Assembly: GCA_022825135.1 (NCBI GenBank)
Contig: JAJDYN010000016.1
Coordinates: 1-64,000, forward strand
DNA: 64,000 bases
Direction: 5' to 3'
Source of the DNA: Gemmatimonadota bacterium
GTDB taxonomy: Bacteria; Gemmatimonadota; Gemmatimonadetes; Longimicrobiales; Gaopeijiaceae
Shown one piece after another: positions 26,257-35,999 of the stretch. Position numbers and translations under genes: made by a program. The notes beneath the pieces are model-generated. The model did not search any database and was not told the DNA's origin. It saw nothing but the letters and a program-made list of their open reading frames with translations. The first letter of the stretch is position 1. Every line of letters begins with the position of its first letter.

Positions 26257-28095
26257 CTATGCCTCCACGATCAGGCGGGTCGTGACGTCGATCGGGCTCC
26301 TGCCGGGCAACTGCACGGTCAGGATCAGGTCGTATTCGCCCGGCTCCACCTCCGGAAGCGTAAGCTGGATGGCGCGGAAGACCGTGCCCAGCTGGTCGGG
26401 TCCCGCTTCCTCCCAGCTGAGCTCCAGGGGTGCCTCCGGGGTGGTGAGGCGCAGGAACCGGGTGGCGCGCGCGAGCAGCCCGGGGTTCGCGTCCTGCATC
26501 GTGATGCCGACGATCGCGCTCTCGCCGGTCTGGAGGCCGTAGACCTCCCAGCCCGCCACGAACGCCTCCCCCGAGCGCACGCGGGTTGACCCCAGCACCC
26601 GCGGCAGTGCCTCGTCCAGGCTGCCCGGCAGATCGCCGGCGGGGTCGAGCAGGACGACGTCGGATATGGCCGCGAGCCCGAAGGGCAGGTTCTCCTGGCG
26701 CACCCCGCCGCGCACCCGCCAGCCCCGGTCGCTGGATTCTTCCAGGACCTCCATGCCGAAGATGTAGCCGCCGTTGGGAACCCGCGCGGTGACCACGCCC
26801 TCGCGCACGGTTCCGCGCTGGTCGACGAGCCGCTCGCCCTCCGGGGTCAGCACGAACATCCCCGACTCCACGGCGCCCGCCACGGCGGGGGGCGGCGGCG
26901 GAGGGGCGGCGAAGGCCGCGAAGGGATCGGCGCCGGGCGCGATTTCGCGCACGGCAGGCGGGGGCGCCTCCTCGGGCGGCGGGGGGGGCTGGTACCCCGC
27001 CACCACCAGGAGCGAGTCGCCCCGCCGGAAGCGCGCCACCTGGGCGTCCATGGTGGTGATGATGGGCGCGTACCAGGCGGCGTAGCCGGTCCACGGCGCC
27101 CGGTCCTCGATCCTCCACGCGCGCACGGGTATGCCGGCCGGATCCTCCAGGAACGCCCCCGCGGGCATGTACTCGCGCCCGTGGGGCCGATGGCGCCCGA
27201 TGATGAAGCGGTTGTCCTGCAGCATGCCCGAGGCGGGCCGCGCCGGCCGGCCGCGCTCCCACCCCACCTCACCCCCGTAGCGGGCGACCAGCTCCTCCAG
27301 GTCCTCCTCCCAGGGAAGGTCGTAGGGGTTCTCCGCCGACTCGCGGATGCGAATCAGCGTGCGGCGGGCGTACTGCTCCGCCTCGCGGTCGTTGCCCTCC
27401 ACGAGGTAGAGGGGATCCGCGAGCAGCCAGAGCTGTTCGCGAAGCGCCGCCTGCTCCTCGGGACCCGCATCCTCGAAGAGCTCGCGCGCCTCCTCGTCCA
27501 GGAGGTAGTCGAGCGCCAGCCATCTCTCCCGCTCCTCTTCCGGCATCCGCGGGATGGCGTCCCGGAAGACGGCCTCCGCTTCGATGCTCTCGCCCAGCGA
27601 CTGAAGCAGGTAGCCCTTGAGCGCCAGGCACCACCATTCGTCGTCGGGGTGGCAGCGCTCCGTAAGCGCCTCGGCCCGGAGCAGCTCCCCCTGTTCCCGC
27701 AGGTAGTAGACCCGCTGTCCCAGCACCCACCTGTCGCGCGGGATGCGGGAGGCGACGCGGCCGAGCGTGCGCAGCATGTCCATGCGCGCCATCTCGACCT
27801 CGAGCGGAGCGGGCTCCACCGGGGGCGCCTCCCCGTCGCCGTGCCGGAGGCACATGCGGCCCACGAGAGCATCGCACTGGCCTCCGAAACCGCTCCATTC
27901 CGGGGGAAGCCTCTGTTCCCGAAAGCGCTCGAATTCCTTCTGCACCTGCTTCGCCTCCTCGAGCAGCGCGATCGAATCGGGCTCCGGGCTTGCGGATTCC
28001 TCCTGAACCGCGTGAGCCGGCAGCGGAGCGGCGAGGCAGACAAGGACGGCGGCAAGACCGATCGATCTCGTGAAGCCGGTGGGGCGGTGACTCAT
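26257..28095 (-). CDS. Large secreted protein of unknown function with proline-rich loops
   Basis: This 612-residue protein has a signal peptide (GLAAVLVCLAAPLPAHA). The N-terminal third is helical with TPR-like character (EAEAVFRDAIPRMPEEERERW). The segment from about 240 to 310 (DPLYLVEGND...ARYGGEVGWERG) recalls the GWxTD-domain proteins of Gemmatimonadota and Acidobacteria. Two proline runs (QPPPPPEE, APPPPPPA) separate it from a C-terminal beta-rich region (GEAFVAGWEVYG, LTLPEVEPGEYDL). GGGAG lies 9 bases before the ATG at 28095; the frame upstream of it is not supported. No enzymatic motif is seen. An envelope structural or binding role is a guess. Confidence 0.7.
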   Translation of the reverse strand: MSHRPTGFTRSIGLAAVLVCLAAPLPAHAVQEESASPEPDSIALLEEAKQVQKEFERFREQRLPPEWSGFGGQCDALVGRMCLRHGDGEAPPVEPAPLEVEMARMDMLRTLGRVASRIPRDRWVLGQRVYYLREQGELLRAEALTERCHPDDEWWCLALKGYLLQSLGESIEAEAVFRDAIPRMPEEERERWLALDYLLDEEARELFEDAGPEEQAALREQLWLLADPLYLVEGNDREAEQYARRTLIRIRESAENPYDLPWEEDLEELVARYGGEVGWERGRPARPASGMLQDNRFIIGRHRPHGREYMPAGAFLEDPAGIPVRAWRIEDRAPWTGYAAWYAPIITTMDAQVARFRRGDSLLVVAGYQPPPPPEEAPPPAVREIAPGADPFAAFAAPPPPPPAVAGAVESGMFVLTPEGERLVDQRGTVREGVVTARVPNGGYIFGMEVLEESSDRGWRVRGGVRQENLPFGLAAISDVVLLDPAGDLPGSLDEALPRVLGSTRVRSGEAFVAGWEVYGLQTGESAIVGITMQDANPGLLARATRFLRLTTPEAPLELSWEEAGPDQLGTVFRAIQLTLPEVEPGEYDLILTVQLPGRSPIDVTTRLIVEA

Positions 28096-28379
28096 GGGTG
28101 TTTGCTCCCTGAGGGCGTGGCTGTCTCTTACAGGATGCGCGGCCGGGACGAAGGGTTGACGGGCGATCCGGTGTGCGGCGCATCCGAAGCTCCTGTTACA
28201 CGGCGTCCGCGGCGCGGGTTCGGGCTCTTCGGCAAGAGGCGTTGATCCTCGCCCGGGGGCGCCCGCGGGTGGAGCAGGCCGTGGAGCGTCAGTCGCGCCG
28301 GTCGCGCGCATCGCCCGAGGCGGGTTCGTGGACCTATACTCAGGGCAAAGCTCGCTCCCCTCCTCATTCCGAGCCTCTC
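28096..28379. other. Divergent promoter region
   Basis: This 284-bp interval separates two divergently transcribed genes. A possible plus-strand -10 element, TATACT, lies at 28335-28340, but I see no good -35 for it. No palindrome stands out and no open frame here has recognisable content. Confidence 0.4.
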
Positions 28380-29606
28380 ATGATTGCGATGGCCGCGCTT
28401 CCCCTGCTTCTGCTCATGGCTGCGCCCCAGCAGCTGCCCCAACCCTTCGAGACTCCCTGGAACCGCGCCATTCCGCGGATCGTCGAGCGCCCGCAAGGCG
28501 CGACGCTCTCGGTTCCACCGGGCTTTGCCGTCAACGTCTTCGCCGAGGACTTCGCGGCTCCCCGGCGGCTTGCGCTGGCGCCCAACGGCGACGTGTTCGT
28601 CGCGGAGAGCCGGAGCGGCGCGATCACGCTCCTGAGGGACGCCGACGCCGACGGCGTGGCGGAGTACAGGGAGACCTTCGCGGAGGACCTGACCCGGCCG
28701 TACGGCATCGCCTTCCACGGCGGGTACGTGTACGTGGGCAACAACGACGAAGTGGTGCGTTTCCGCTATGCGCCGGGGCAGACCAGCGCGGAGGGGCCGC
28801 CCGAACACGTGGTGGATCTTCCCGTCAGCAGCGACGCCCTCGATCACGACACCGCCGAGCGCCTGGGCATCGATGTCAGCCGGACCTTCGGGTTCAACCA
28901 CTGGACGCGCAATCTCATCTTCGACCCCGGCGGCGAGCGGATGTACGTCGCCGTCGGTTCCGCCACAAACGCCATGCCGGGCACGGACCCGCGCCGCGCC
29001 GCCATCAACGAGTATCGGCCGGACGGCTCGGGACATCGGGTGTTCGCGGGCGGCCTGCGCAACCCCGTCGCGCTCGCCTTCGACCCGGTGACGGGCGCGC
29101 TGTGGACCGCGGTGCACGAGCGCGATCATCTCGGGGACGACCTGGCCCCGGACTACGTCACCTCGGTGCGGGAGGGTGGATTCTACGGGTGGCCCTACGC
29201 GTACATCGGGCCCAACCCGGAACCGATCCTGAACGGGGCGCGGCCGGACCTGGTGGAGCGCACAATCGTACCCGATGTTCTGCTGCCGGCCCACGCGGCT
29301 CCCATGGGCATGGCGTTCCACACGGGCGAGGGATTCCCCGCCGAATACCGCAATCACGCCTTCGTCGCGCTGCACGGATCCATCAACCGGCTGGATCTGA
29401 GGGGCTATTCGGTGGTGCGCATCCCGTTCGAGGGCGGACGCCCTTCCGGTCCGCCGCAGGACTTCCTGACCGGGTTCATCGTCCGCGACGACGACGAGAA
29501 GGAGGTCTGGGGCCGCCCCGTGGACGTGCTTCAGGCGCCGGACGGCGCGCTGCTGGTCTCCGACGACGCCGGCAACCGCATCTTTCGCATCCGCTTCGCG
29601 GGATAG
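28380..29606 (+). CDS. Secreted sorbosone/glucose dehydrogenase-like propeller protein
   Basis: The 408-residue product starts with a short hydrophobic signal (MIAMAALPLLLLMAAPQ). It then has the soluble PQQ sugar-dehydrogenase/sorbosone dehydrogenase fold: VNVFAEDFAAPRRLALAPNG, TRPYGIAFHGG, MYVAVGSATNA, GGLRNPVALAFDPVTG and HAAPMGMAFHTG. Such enzymes use PQQ bound in a six-bladed propeller to oxidise aldoses or similar compounds; some members lack PQQ and act otherwise. The ATG at 28380 is chosen as the one giving a signal peptide; its ribosome site is weak. It stands alone, with a divergent neighbour upstream and a convergent one downstream. Confidence 0.83.
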   Translation: MIAMAALPLLLLMAAPQQLPQPFETPWNRAIPRIVERPQGATLSVPPGFAVNVFAEDFAAPRRLALAPNGDVFVAESRSGAITLLRDADADGVAEYRETFAEDLTRPYGIAFHGGYVYVGNNDEVVRFRYAPGQTSAEGPPEHVVDLPVSSDALDHDTAERLGIDVSRTFGFNHWTRNLIFDPGGERMYVAVGSATNAMPGTDPRRAAINEYRPDGSGHRVFAGGLRNPVALAFDPVTGALWTAVHERDHLGDDLAPDYVTSVREGGFYGWPYAYIGPNPEPILNGARPDLVERTIVPDVLLPAHAAPMGMAFHTGEGFPAEYRNHAFVALHGSINRLDLRGYSVVRIPFEGGRPSGPPQDFLTGFIVRDDDEKEVWGRPVDVLQAPDGALLVSDDAGNRIFRIRFAG

Positions 29607-29641
29607 GGGCTCGCGCGCTCCCGCGGCATCCGCACCGCCGG

Positions 29642-30475
29642 CTAGGGCAGGCGCAGCGCGCGTGCCAGGGCCTGGCCCGCGCTGCTGGCGGGCTCCCGAT
29701 TCCCCGCTGTTGACCGGGGCCCGGCCCCCGCGATGGCTTCCCGCAGGCCCGCTCCGTCGACGCCCTTGCGGAGCACCCCCCGGCTCGCCACCGAAATCCG
29801 GCCCGTCTCTTCGCTGACCACGACCACGACCGCGTCCGTCTCCTCGCTCAGCCCGATGGCGGCGCGGTGCCGGGTGCCCAGCGTGCGGTCGGGAACCGGC
29901 GCCCGATTCAGCGGCAGGATGGCCCCCGCCGCCTTGATGGTGTCGCCCGAGACGATCACGGCGCCATCGTGGAGCGGGGAATTGGGGGTGAAGATGGCGC
30001 CCAGGAGCACGCGCGAGACGCGCGCCCGCAGGACGCTGCCGGTCTGCGCGTACTCGTCCAGTCCGACATCCCCCTCCAGGGCGATCAGCGCCCCGATCTT
30101 CATGCCGGAAAGGCGCTCGGCCGCGCCCGCGATCTCCTCTACCACCTGGCTTTCCCCGAGCCGGCTGAACAGCTGCAGCATGCGCGCCTGACCCAGCCGG
30201 GCGAGGGTGGACCGAATCTCGGGCTGAAAGATGACCAGCGCGGCGATGGCCCCGTACTGGAAGACCGCATCCATGATCGAGCGCATGAGGTCGAGGCCCA
30301 GCAGGCGCGCGATGGCGTAGATACCCGCAATCAGGAGCCCGCCCAGCAGGATCTGCATGGCCCGGGTGCGCTGGATGAACAGCAGGATGCGGTAGAGGAG
30401 CGCCGCGACGATGAGGATCTCGAGGATATCGAGCCAGCCGGGCGCGAACAGCGCGAACAGATCCCCGATGCTCAT
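29642..30475 (-). CDS. cdaA: Diadenylate cyclase CdaA
   Basis: The 277-residue protein has three N-terminal membrane helices (about 15-85) and a cytoplasmic DAC domain with D170-G-A172 in LHDGAV and R202-H-R204 in GTRHRAA, the ATP-binding signature of diadenylate cyclases. It condenses two ATP to c-di-AMP. The topology matches CdaA and not DisA, which is soluble and binds DNA. In Firmicutes cdaA is followed by cdaR and glmM; here it follows ftsH by 64 bp and no cdaR is seen nearby. The C-terminal 30 residues are low-complexity. It is the last gene of the run from the glycerophosphodiesterase. Confidence 0.93.
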   Translation of the reverse strand: MSIGDLFALFAPGWLDILEILIVAALLYRILLFIQRTRAMQILLGGLLIAGIYAIARLLGLDLMRSIMDAVFQYGAIAALVIFQPEIRSTLARLGQARMLQLFSRLGESQVVEEIAGAAERLSGMKIGALIALEGDVGLDEYAQTGSVLRARVSRVLLGAIFTPNSPLHDGAVIVSGDTIKAAGAILPLNRAPVPDRTLGTRHRAAIGLSEETDAVVVVVSEETGRISVASRGVLRKGVDGAGLREAIAGAGPRSTAGNREPASSAGQALARALRLP

Positions 30476-30539
30476 GCCTTTTCAGACGCGTTGGAAGACC
30501 GCGGTTGCGTTCGGCCGGGCCGGTGTTTCCGACGGGCGG

Positions 30540-32618
30540 TCAAGGGTCGTCCGCGTGCGGGCCCCTCGCTCGGGCAGCGGGTCCGTCGACGCGCGCGGAC
30601 GAAACGGGAACCGCCTCCTCCGGCTCGCGGAGGGGGTCCGGCGTGCTCCCGGCTACCGGCTGCGTCGTGCCGTCGAGCGGCTCCCCGGCCTCGGGCGGCT
30701 CGCTCCCGTTTCCCTCGCCCGGCATCGGCGGCTCCTCGCGCGACATGGGCGGCAACGGCTCCCCCCGGTCGAGCAGCTCGATCTCGCGCCGGCCCAGCGT
30801 TTCGCGTTCGAGCAGCGCCTCGGCGATGGTCTCGAGCAGCTCCTTGTACTCCTCCAGCAGCACGCGCGCCCGGTCGTGGGCGCTGTCCAGAAGCCGCTTT
30901 ACCTCGCTGTCGACCAGCTCCGCGGTGTGTTCGGAGATCTCGCGCCGCTGGACCAGCTCGCGTCCGAGAAAGATCTCCTGCTCCGAATCGCCGACCGCCA
31001 TCAGGCCCACCCGCTCGGACATGCCGAAACGGGTCACCATCCGGCGCGCCATGCTGGTGGCGCGCTCGATGTCGTTCCCGGCCCCGGTCGTCACCTTCGT
31101 CGGGCCGAAGCGCATCTCCTCGGCGACGCGTCCCCCGAACAGCATCACCAACTGTCCTTCCAGCCAGTCCTTGGTGTAGGAGTGCCGGTCCTCCTCGGGC
31201 AGACTCGCGGTGAGTCCGAGGGCGCGCCCGCGCGGGACGATCGTGACCTTGTGCACGGGGTCGAGGCCGGGAATGCGCAGGCCGAGCACGGCATGGCCCG
31301 CCTCGTGCCAGGCGGTCAGTTCGCGTTCGGATTCGGTCAGCACCAGGCTCTTGCGCTCCGCCCCCAGCATGACCTTGTCCTTCGCCTTCTCGAAGTGGAC
31401 CATGGCGACCCGGTCTGCGCCCTCGCGCGCGGCGACGAGGGCCGCCTCGTTGCAGACGTTGGCCAGATCGGCGCCCGACAGTCCGGGGGTGCCCCGGGCG
31501 ATGACGGACAGATCCACGTCCTCGGCGAGCGGGAGCTTGCGCGCGTGCACGCCCAGAATGCCCTCCCGGCCCTTGATGTCCGGGGAGTCCACCACGACCT
31601 GCCGGTCGAAGCGGCCGGGGCGAAGCAGCGCCGGATCGAGCACGTCGGGGCGGTTGGTGGCCGCCAGCAGGATCACTCCGTCGTTGGACTCGAAGCCGTC
31701 CATCTCCACCAGAAGCGCGTTCAGCGTCTGCTCGCGCTCGTCGTGTCCCCCGCCCAGGCCGGCGCCCCGATGGCGGCCCACCGCATCGATCTCGTCCACG
31801 AAGATGATGCAGGGTGCGTGCGATTTCCCCTGCTCGAAGAGATCGCGCACGCGCGAGGCGCCCACGCCCACGAACATCTCGACGAAGTCGGAGCCCGACA
31901 TCTGAAAGAAGGGACGCGCCGCCTCGCCCGCCACCGCCCGCGCGAGCAGGGTCTTGCCCGTGCCCGGGGGACCCACCAGGAGCACGCCCTTGGGAAGGCG
32001 GCCGCCCAGGCGCACGAAGCGCTGCGGGTCCTTCAGAAACTCGATGACCTCCTGCAGCTCTTCCTTGGCCTCATCCGCGCCCGCGACATCCTCGAACGTC
32101 ACCTTGGGCGTGTCCGGAGAGATGAGCTTGGCCTTGGAGCGGCCGAACTGGAAGGCCCGGTTGCCCCCGCTCTGCAGGCTGCGCACGAACCAGATCCAGA
32201 TGGCCGCCATGAGGATCCATGGCAGAAACGCGAACACCCTCTCCATGACGGGGGTGCTCGCCGGCCTTGCCCCGATCTCCACGTTGCGCGCCTGAAGCTC
32301 TTCGAGAAGCCGGTCCGTGACGTCGCCCGGAAGCATGGAGACGAAGCGGCTCAAGTCTTCGCCGTCCCGGTTCACGGGGGTGCGCAGTTCGCCCTCCACG
32401 CTGCGCGCATCGACGATCGTCACCTCGCGAATGTTGCCGGACGCCAACTGCTCGTGAAACTCGGTGTAGGTGAACTCGACGCCCGCGTTGCTCCCCGAAC
32501 TGAAGATCTGGAAGAAGAGGAGGGGCACCAGCGCCAGCAGAATCCAGAACGAGGCGGTGCGCGAGAGCCGGGAGAACCTGCTGCCGGACTCGGGTCGGTT
32601 CTGTTCGGAATCAGACAT
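30540..32618 (-). CDS. ftsH: ATP-dependent zinc metalloprotease FtsH
   Basis: The 692-residue protease has two membrane helices (about 24-41 and 128-146) flanking a periplasmic domain. Its AAA module has Walker A GPPGTGKT at 216-223, Walker B IIFVDEID at 271-278 and the second region of homology ending in RPGRFDR. The zinc site is H438-E-A-G-H442. It degrades misfolded membrane proteins and short-lived regulators. The C-terminal tail is rich in Pro, Glu and Gly and is poorly conserved. It lies 34 bp downstream of hpt, in the widely conserved tilS-hpt-ftsH order. The ribosome site before the ATG is weak, so expression may depend on read-through from hpt. Confidence 0.97.
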   Translation of the reverse strand: MSDSEQNRPESGSRFSRLSRTASFWILLALVPLLFFQIFSSGSNAGVEFTYTEFHEQLASGNIREVTIVDARSVEGELRTPVNRDGEDLSRFVSMLPGDVTDRLLEELQARNVEIGARPASTPVMERVFAFLPWILMAAIWIWFVRSLQSGGNRAFQFGRSKAKLISPDTPKVTFEDVAGADEAKEELQEVIEFLKDPQRFVRLGGRLPKGVLLVGPPGTGKTLLARAVAGEAARPFFQMSGSDFVEMFVGVGASRVRDLFEQGKSHAPCIIFVDEIDAVGRHRGAGLGGGHDEREQTLNALLVEMDGFESNDGVILLAATNRPDVLDPALLRPGRFDRQVVVDSPDIKGREGILGVHARKLPLAEDVDLSVIARGTPGLSGADLANVCNEAALVAAREGADRVAMVHFEKAKDKVMLGAERKSLVLTESERELTAWHEAGHAVLGLRIPGLDPVHKVTIVPRGRALGLTASLPEEDRHSYTKDWLEGQLVMLFGGRVAEEMRFGPTKVTTGAGNDIERATSMARRMVTRFGMSERVGLMAVGDSEQEIFLGRELVQRREISEHTAELVDSEVKRLLDSAHDRARVLLEEYKELLETIAEALLERETLGRREIELLDRGEPLPPMSREEPPMPGEGNGSEPPEAGEPLDGTTQPVAGSTPDPLREPEEAVPVSSARVDGPAARARGPHADDP

Positions 32619-32652
32619 TATTCAGAGTAATCCGGGACCACCGCCCGTGCTC

Positions 32653-33201
32653 TCAGATGCTCGCGATGTAGGGAAGATGCCGGAAGTTCTCGCTGTAATC
32701 GAGGCCGTAGCCCACCACGAACTCCGGGGGGGCGTCGAAGCCGACCCATCTGGGCTCGTGCGCGATGCCGTCCCGGCGCTTGTGAAGAAAGGTACACAAT
32801 TCGAGGCTGGCCGGTCCGCGCGCCCGGATGATGGGCACCAGGGATGCCATGGTCTTGCCGCTGTCGATGATGTCGTCCACCAGGATGACGTGGCGCCCCC
32901 GCAGCGACACTTCCGGATCGTAGAGGAGCTGCACGTTCCCCGATGATACCATACCCGTCCCGTAGCTCGAAGTCACGATGAAGTCGACCTGAACGGGGTG
33001 ATGGACGCAGCGCACCAGGTCGGCCAGGAACATGAACGAGCCCTTCAGCAGGCCGAGCACGAGCAGTTCCTCGCGCGGGTCGTAGCACGCCGAGATCTCG
33101 CTGCCCAGCTCCCGTACCCGGTCCGCGATCTGTTCGCGCGTGAAGATGACGCGGCGCACCCGGCCCCCGGTGCGGCGCGCAACGTCAGTCGGTGGCGTCA
33201 T
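32653..33201 (-). CDS. hpt: Hypoxanthine-guanine phosphoribosyltransferase
   Basis: The 182-residue enzyme salvages hypoxanthine or guanine using PRPP. The PRPP-binding loop is VILVDDIIDSGKT, and the flanking LKGSFMFLADLVR and VDFIVTSSYG are typical. The ATG at 33201 falls inside the 3' end of tilS, overlapping it by 17 bp, which suggests translational coupling; longer upstream frames are tilS in another phase. The GLDYSENFRHLPYI end is the normal C-terminus for the family. Confidence 0.95.
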   Translation of the reverse strand: MTPPTDVARRTGGRVRRVIFTREQIADRVRELGSEISACYDPREELLVLGLLKGSFMFLADLVRCVHHPVQVDFIVTSSYGTGMVSSGNVQLLYDPEVSLRGRHVILVDDIIDSGKTMASLVPIIRARGPASLELCTFLHKRRDGIAHEPRWVGFDAPPEFVVGYGLDYSENFRHLPYIASI

Positions 33202-34570
33202 CGAGATCCACTCCCACGTAAAGGATTGCGTCGTGCGGTGCGGGCCGCGCCTCGACCGACCGCGCCAACCCCGGCACCCAGAGGATGCGCCCTCCGGCAT
33301 CGGCCACCACCGGCCGGCGCGCGCGCGCCGGCCGCGGGACCCGCGCCTCCCCGAACACCTTCTTGAGCTTGCGGGTGCCGGCGGCGAGGCGGATCCGGTC
33401 TCCGGGCCGCCAGCCGCGGAAGAGGATGGGGAAGCGCAGCGCCGGGATGGAGAGCCCCTCTCCTCCCACGGGGCCCCGCGTCGACCAGCGGGCGAGGAAG
33501 GCAGCCCCTCCCGAACGGCCCTCGGCCGCGCCCTCGCCCGGGGCCGGCACCGCCACATGGCGGGCTTTGTCGGGAGCGGACGCCCTGTCGATGGTTGTGG
33601 CGGAGCGCGAGATGACCAGGCGCTCGAAGGCGCGGGACAGAGTGGCCCCGCCCGGGAGATCGATCGACCGGCCGCTGCCGCCGGAGCAGGCGAACTCCGA
33701 CGCCAGGTCGGTGGCGCGGGCATCGAGGTGGGCGCCGGCCTGCGCCGCCAGCTCCCGGATGAGCCTGGCGCGCACCAGCCGATCGCACTGCAGGAGCGCA
33801 TCGCGGCTGAACGAGACGCCCTCCTCGGTGCGACGCACGCCAAGACCCGCGAGCAGCATCGGCATCACCGCGTGCCGGAGGCGGTTCTCCTCTCCCGCCA
33901 GACGGGCCAGACGGTGGAGGGCCCGGCGGGCGCCCGGCGCGACGCGCGCTTCGGCGAGCGGCAGCAGCTCCCGGCGCACCACGTTGCGCGGGATGTCGGG
34001 CGACCGATTGGTGGGGTCGGCCCGGTGACGGAGGCGGGACGCCGAGGCGTAGGCGGCTAGTTCGCGCTTCCAGAAGGGCAGCAGCGGCCGGTACAGCCCC
34101 GGTTCGCGGGTGCGGGGGATCCCGGCCAGGCCGGCGAGGCCGGTACCCCGCAACATCCGGTAGGCGACCGTTTCGGCCTGGTCGTCCGCGTGATGGGCTG
34201 TCATGACCCACTGGCAGCCGGTCTCGGCGCGCGCCTCCTCCAGAAAGCGATAGCGGGCCCTGCGCGCCTCGGTCTCGTTGGCGGGAGGACGGGCGACCGC
34301 GCGTGTCACCAGCGGCACCCCCCAGGCGCGCGCGAGGCCCTTCACCCAGTGGGCGTCGTCGGCGCTCCCGGGGCGCATGCGGTGATCGAGGTGGGCGGCG
34401 TGCACCGCGAGCGGCGGGAGGCGCGGCGTGAAGCGCAGGAGGTGAAGCAGGACGGTGGAATCGAGGCCGCCCGAAAGCGACACCAGGATCCGCTCGCCGC
34501 GGGCAACGACCCCGTCCTCGGCCAACGCCGCACGGAAGCGGCGGGCCAGCGACCGATCGCGCCGGTTCAC
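33185..34570 (-). CDS. tilS: tRNA(Ile)-lysidine synthase TilS
   Basis: The 461-residue protein has the N-type PP-loop SGGLDST at residues 33-39, followed by HLDHRMRPGSADD and MTAHHADDQAET. It also has a C-terminal TilS domain (FRGWRPGDRIRLAAGTRKLKKVF). It converts C34 of tRNA-Ile(CAU) to lysidine so that the tRNA reads AUA. The start is a GTG whose last bases overlap the stop of the upstream glycerophosphodiesterase (GTGA). This gene is essential where a CAU isoleucine tRNA exists. Confidence 0.95.
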   Translation of the reverse strand: MNRRDRSLARRFRAALAEDGVVARGERILVSLSGGLDSTVLLHLLRFTPRLPPLAVHAAHLDHRMRPGSADDAHWVKGLARAWGVPLVTRAVARPPANETEARRARYRFLEEARAETGCQWVMTAHHADDQAETVAYRMLRGTGLAGLAGIPRTREPGLYRPLLPFWKRELAAYASASRLRHRADPTNRSPDIPRNVVRRELLPLAEARVAPGARRALHRLARLAGEENRLRHAVMPMLLAGLGVRRTEEGVSFSRDALLQCDRLVRARLIRELAAQAGAHLDARATDLASEFACSGGSGRSIDLPGGATLSRAFERLVISRSATTIDRASAPDKARHVAVPAPGEGAAEGRSGGAAFLARWSTRGPVGGEGLSIPALRFPILFRGWRPGDRIRLAAGTRKLKKVFGEARVPRPARARRPVVADAGGRILWVPGLARSVEARPAPHDAILYVGVDLDDATD

Positions 34571-35463
34571 GGCGCCGGCTCGCCGGTCGTCGCGGCGGCT
34601 CCGGCGGCGGCGGAGAGCCCGGGCGGGGCAGGCCTGCCGGTCTCTTCCATCAGCACGCGCGCCAGCCGGTCGAGGCGGTCGGACTGGATGCCGTCCACTC
34701 CCCACGAGAGCAGTCGGCGCATGTCGGCGGGCTCATCGATGGTCCAGACGTGGACCGGAATGTTGCGGCGGTGCGCCTCGCGGACGAAGGCCGGTGTGAC
34801 GACCTGCGCGCCCATCCAGGCGTCCGGCACCTGGAGGGCGTCCGCACGCGGCGTATACAGGAACCCGAACCGCCGGTGGTGCAGCAGGTAGAACAGGCGG
34901 ATCTGGCGCCGGGACGCTCCGTGCGGGCCCGGATAGCCGTGACGCGAAGGACGCGCGCCCTCCAGTTCCGCGGCCATCAGGACCCGATGCTGGGCCGCAT
35001 GGCGGAGGATGGTTTCGACCAGCAGTGGCGCGACCTCGGGGGTCTTGGCCTCCACGTTGATGCGCGTGCCGGGGAAGCTCTCGAGCACCTCATCCAGCAG
35101 CGGGACGCCCACGCCCCGGCCCCTGAAGGCCGGTTCGCCGGCGAGGTCCCGGAAGCGATAGCCGGCGTCGAACGTGCGCACCTCGCTCCAGGGGAGCTCG
35201 CGCACGGCGCCGCTGCCGTCGCAGGTGCGGTCGACGGTGGCGTCGTGAATCACGACCACCTTGCCGTCCGCCGTCCGCCGCACATCCATCTCCAGCACGT
35301 CCGCGTCCCATCGCTCCACCGCGGCGGTGAAGGCCGCCATGGTGTTCTCCGGGGCCAGCGCGGCTCCACCCCGGTGGGCGATGAAGAGGGGGGCGCCCGC
35401 CAGGTACGGATGGCCGGACCGGCGGACGGGCAACCCGGCCCATCCGCGTCCGGACCCACGCAT
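34567..35463 (-). CDS. Glycerophosphodiester phosphodiesterase
   Basis: The 298-residue protein carries the GDPD signature: H30-R-G in FIAHRGG, APENTMAAF, EMDVRRTADGKVVVIHD and NVEAK, then VHVWTID and GVDGIQSDR. It cleaves glycerophosphodiesters to glycerol-3-phosphate and an alcohol. There is no signal peptide, which suggests a cytoplasmic enzyme of the UgpQ type. It starts with ATG 35463, 23 bp after the preceding stop, and its end overlaps the tilS start. The pairing with tilS is probably only operon packing. Confidence 0.9.
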   Translation of the reverse strand: MRGSGRGWAGLPVRRSGHPYLAGAPLFIAHRGGAALAPENTMAAFTAAVERWDADVLEMDVRRTADGKVVVIHDATVDRTCDGSGAVRELPWSEVRTFDAGYRFRDLAGEPAFRGRGVGVPLLDEVLESFPGTRINVEAKTPEVAPLLVETILRHAAQHRVLMAAELEGARPSRHGYPGPHGASRRQIRLFYLLHHRRFGFLYTPRADALQVPDAWMGAQVVTPAFVREAHRRNIPVHVWTIDEPADMRRLLSWGVDGIQSDRLDRLARVLMEETGRPAPPGLSAAAGAAATTGEPAP

Positions 35464-35486
35464 GGAACGCCGCCGGCCCGGTGTCG

Positions 35487-35999
35487 TCAATCCGCCGCGG
35501 CCTGTTCCAGGCGCACCCGCTCGGCCGGGGTGACCTCGTACAACAGCGCAAGCACCAGATCGATGAGCGGCTCGGTCATGGACAACTCCCGTTCGCTCTG
35601 CTCCACGTCCCACTCGGGATTCTGCTCGCGCAGTTCGGCGCGGAGCGTCACCACCCTGCCTGCCAGGAAGCTCAGGATCTCTTCCACGATGGCGGGATGC
35701 GGGTCCGCGGGCGTTCCCCGCTCGTCGATGGACTCGCGCAACAGCAATCCGCGGACGAAAGCGAGGAAGCCGGGGAAGGCCAGTTCGGTGAACGGACCGT
35801 CGTCAAGACGCTCCTCGCCCGTGATGTTCTCCCACTCCAGCTCGTTCCAGTACAGCTCCCGGGCTTCGTCCAGGTAGTAGGCGCGGCGGTCCGGCGACAC
35901 CGGCGCGGAAGCCCCTTCCCGGACCCGCAGCGGGCGTTCCAGCAAGCGAGCCATCCTCGCCTTGCGCCGACTCAGCTCACGTTCGATCAGATCGGTCAT
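35487..35999 (-). CDS. Conserved hypothetical protein
   Basis: I do not recognise this 170-residue protein. It is acidic, mostly helical and has no signal peptide or membrane segment. Notable parts are DLIERELSRRKARMARLLERPL at the start and YYLDEARELYWNELEWENITGEE in the middle. A possible AGGAC ribosome site sits just before the ATG. It is the first gene after the tRNA terminator and is followed within 23 bp by the glycerophosphodiesterase, so it heads the tilS-hpt-ftsH-cdaA unit. It may be specific to the phylum. Confidence 0.65.
   Translation of the reverse strand: MTDLIERELSRRKARMARLLERPLRVREGASAPVSPDRRAYYLDEARELYWNELEWENITGEERLDDGPFTELAFPGFLAFVRGLLLRESIDERGTPADPHPAIVEEILSFLAGRVVTLRAELREQNPEWDVEQSERELSMTEPLIDLVLALLYEVTPAERVRLEQAAAD

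Noticed and set aside
29642..30475. DisA-type DNA-integrity scanning protein
   Set aside because: The protein has three N-terminal membrane helices and no DNA-binding helix-hairpin-helix domain, so it fits CdaA.
30411..32630. Long plus-strand open frame of 739 codons opposite ftsH
   Set aside because: It is antisense to a gene with full FtsH motifs. Its translation is rich in Arg, His and Ala as expected for the reverse phase of a GC-rich gene, and has no family motif.
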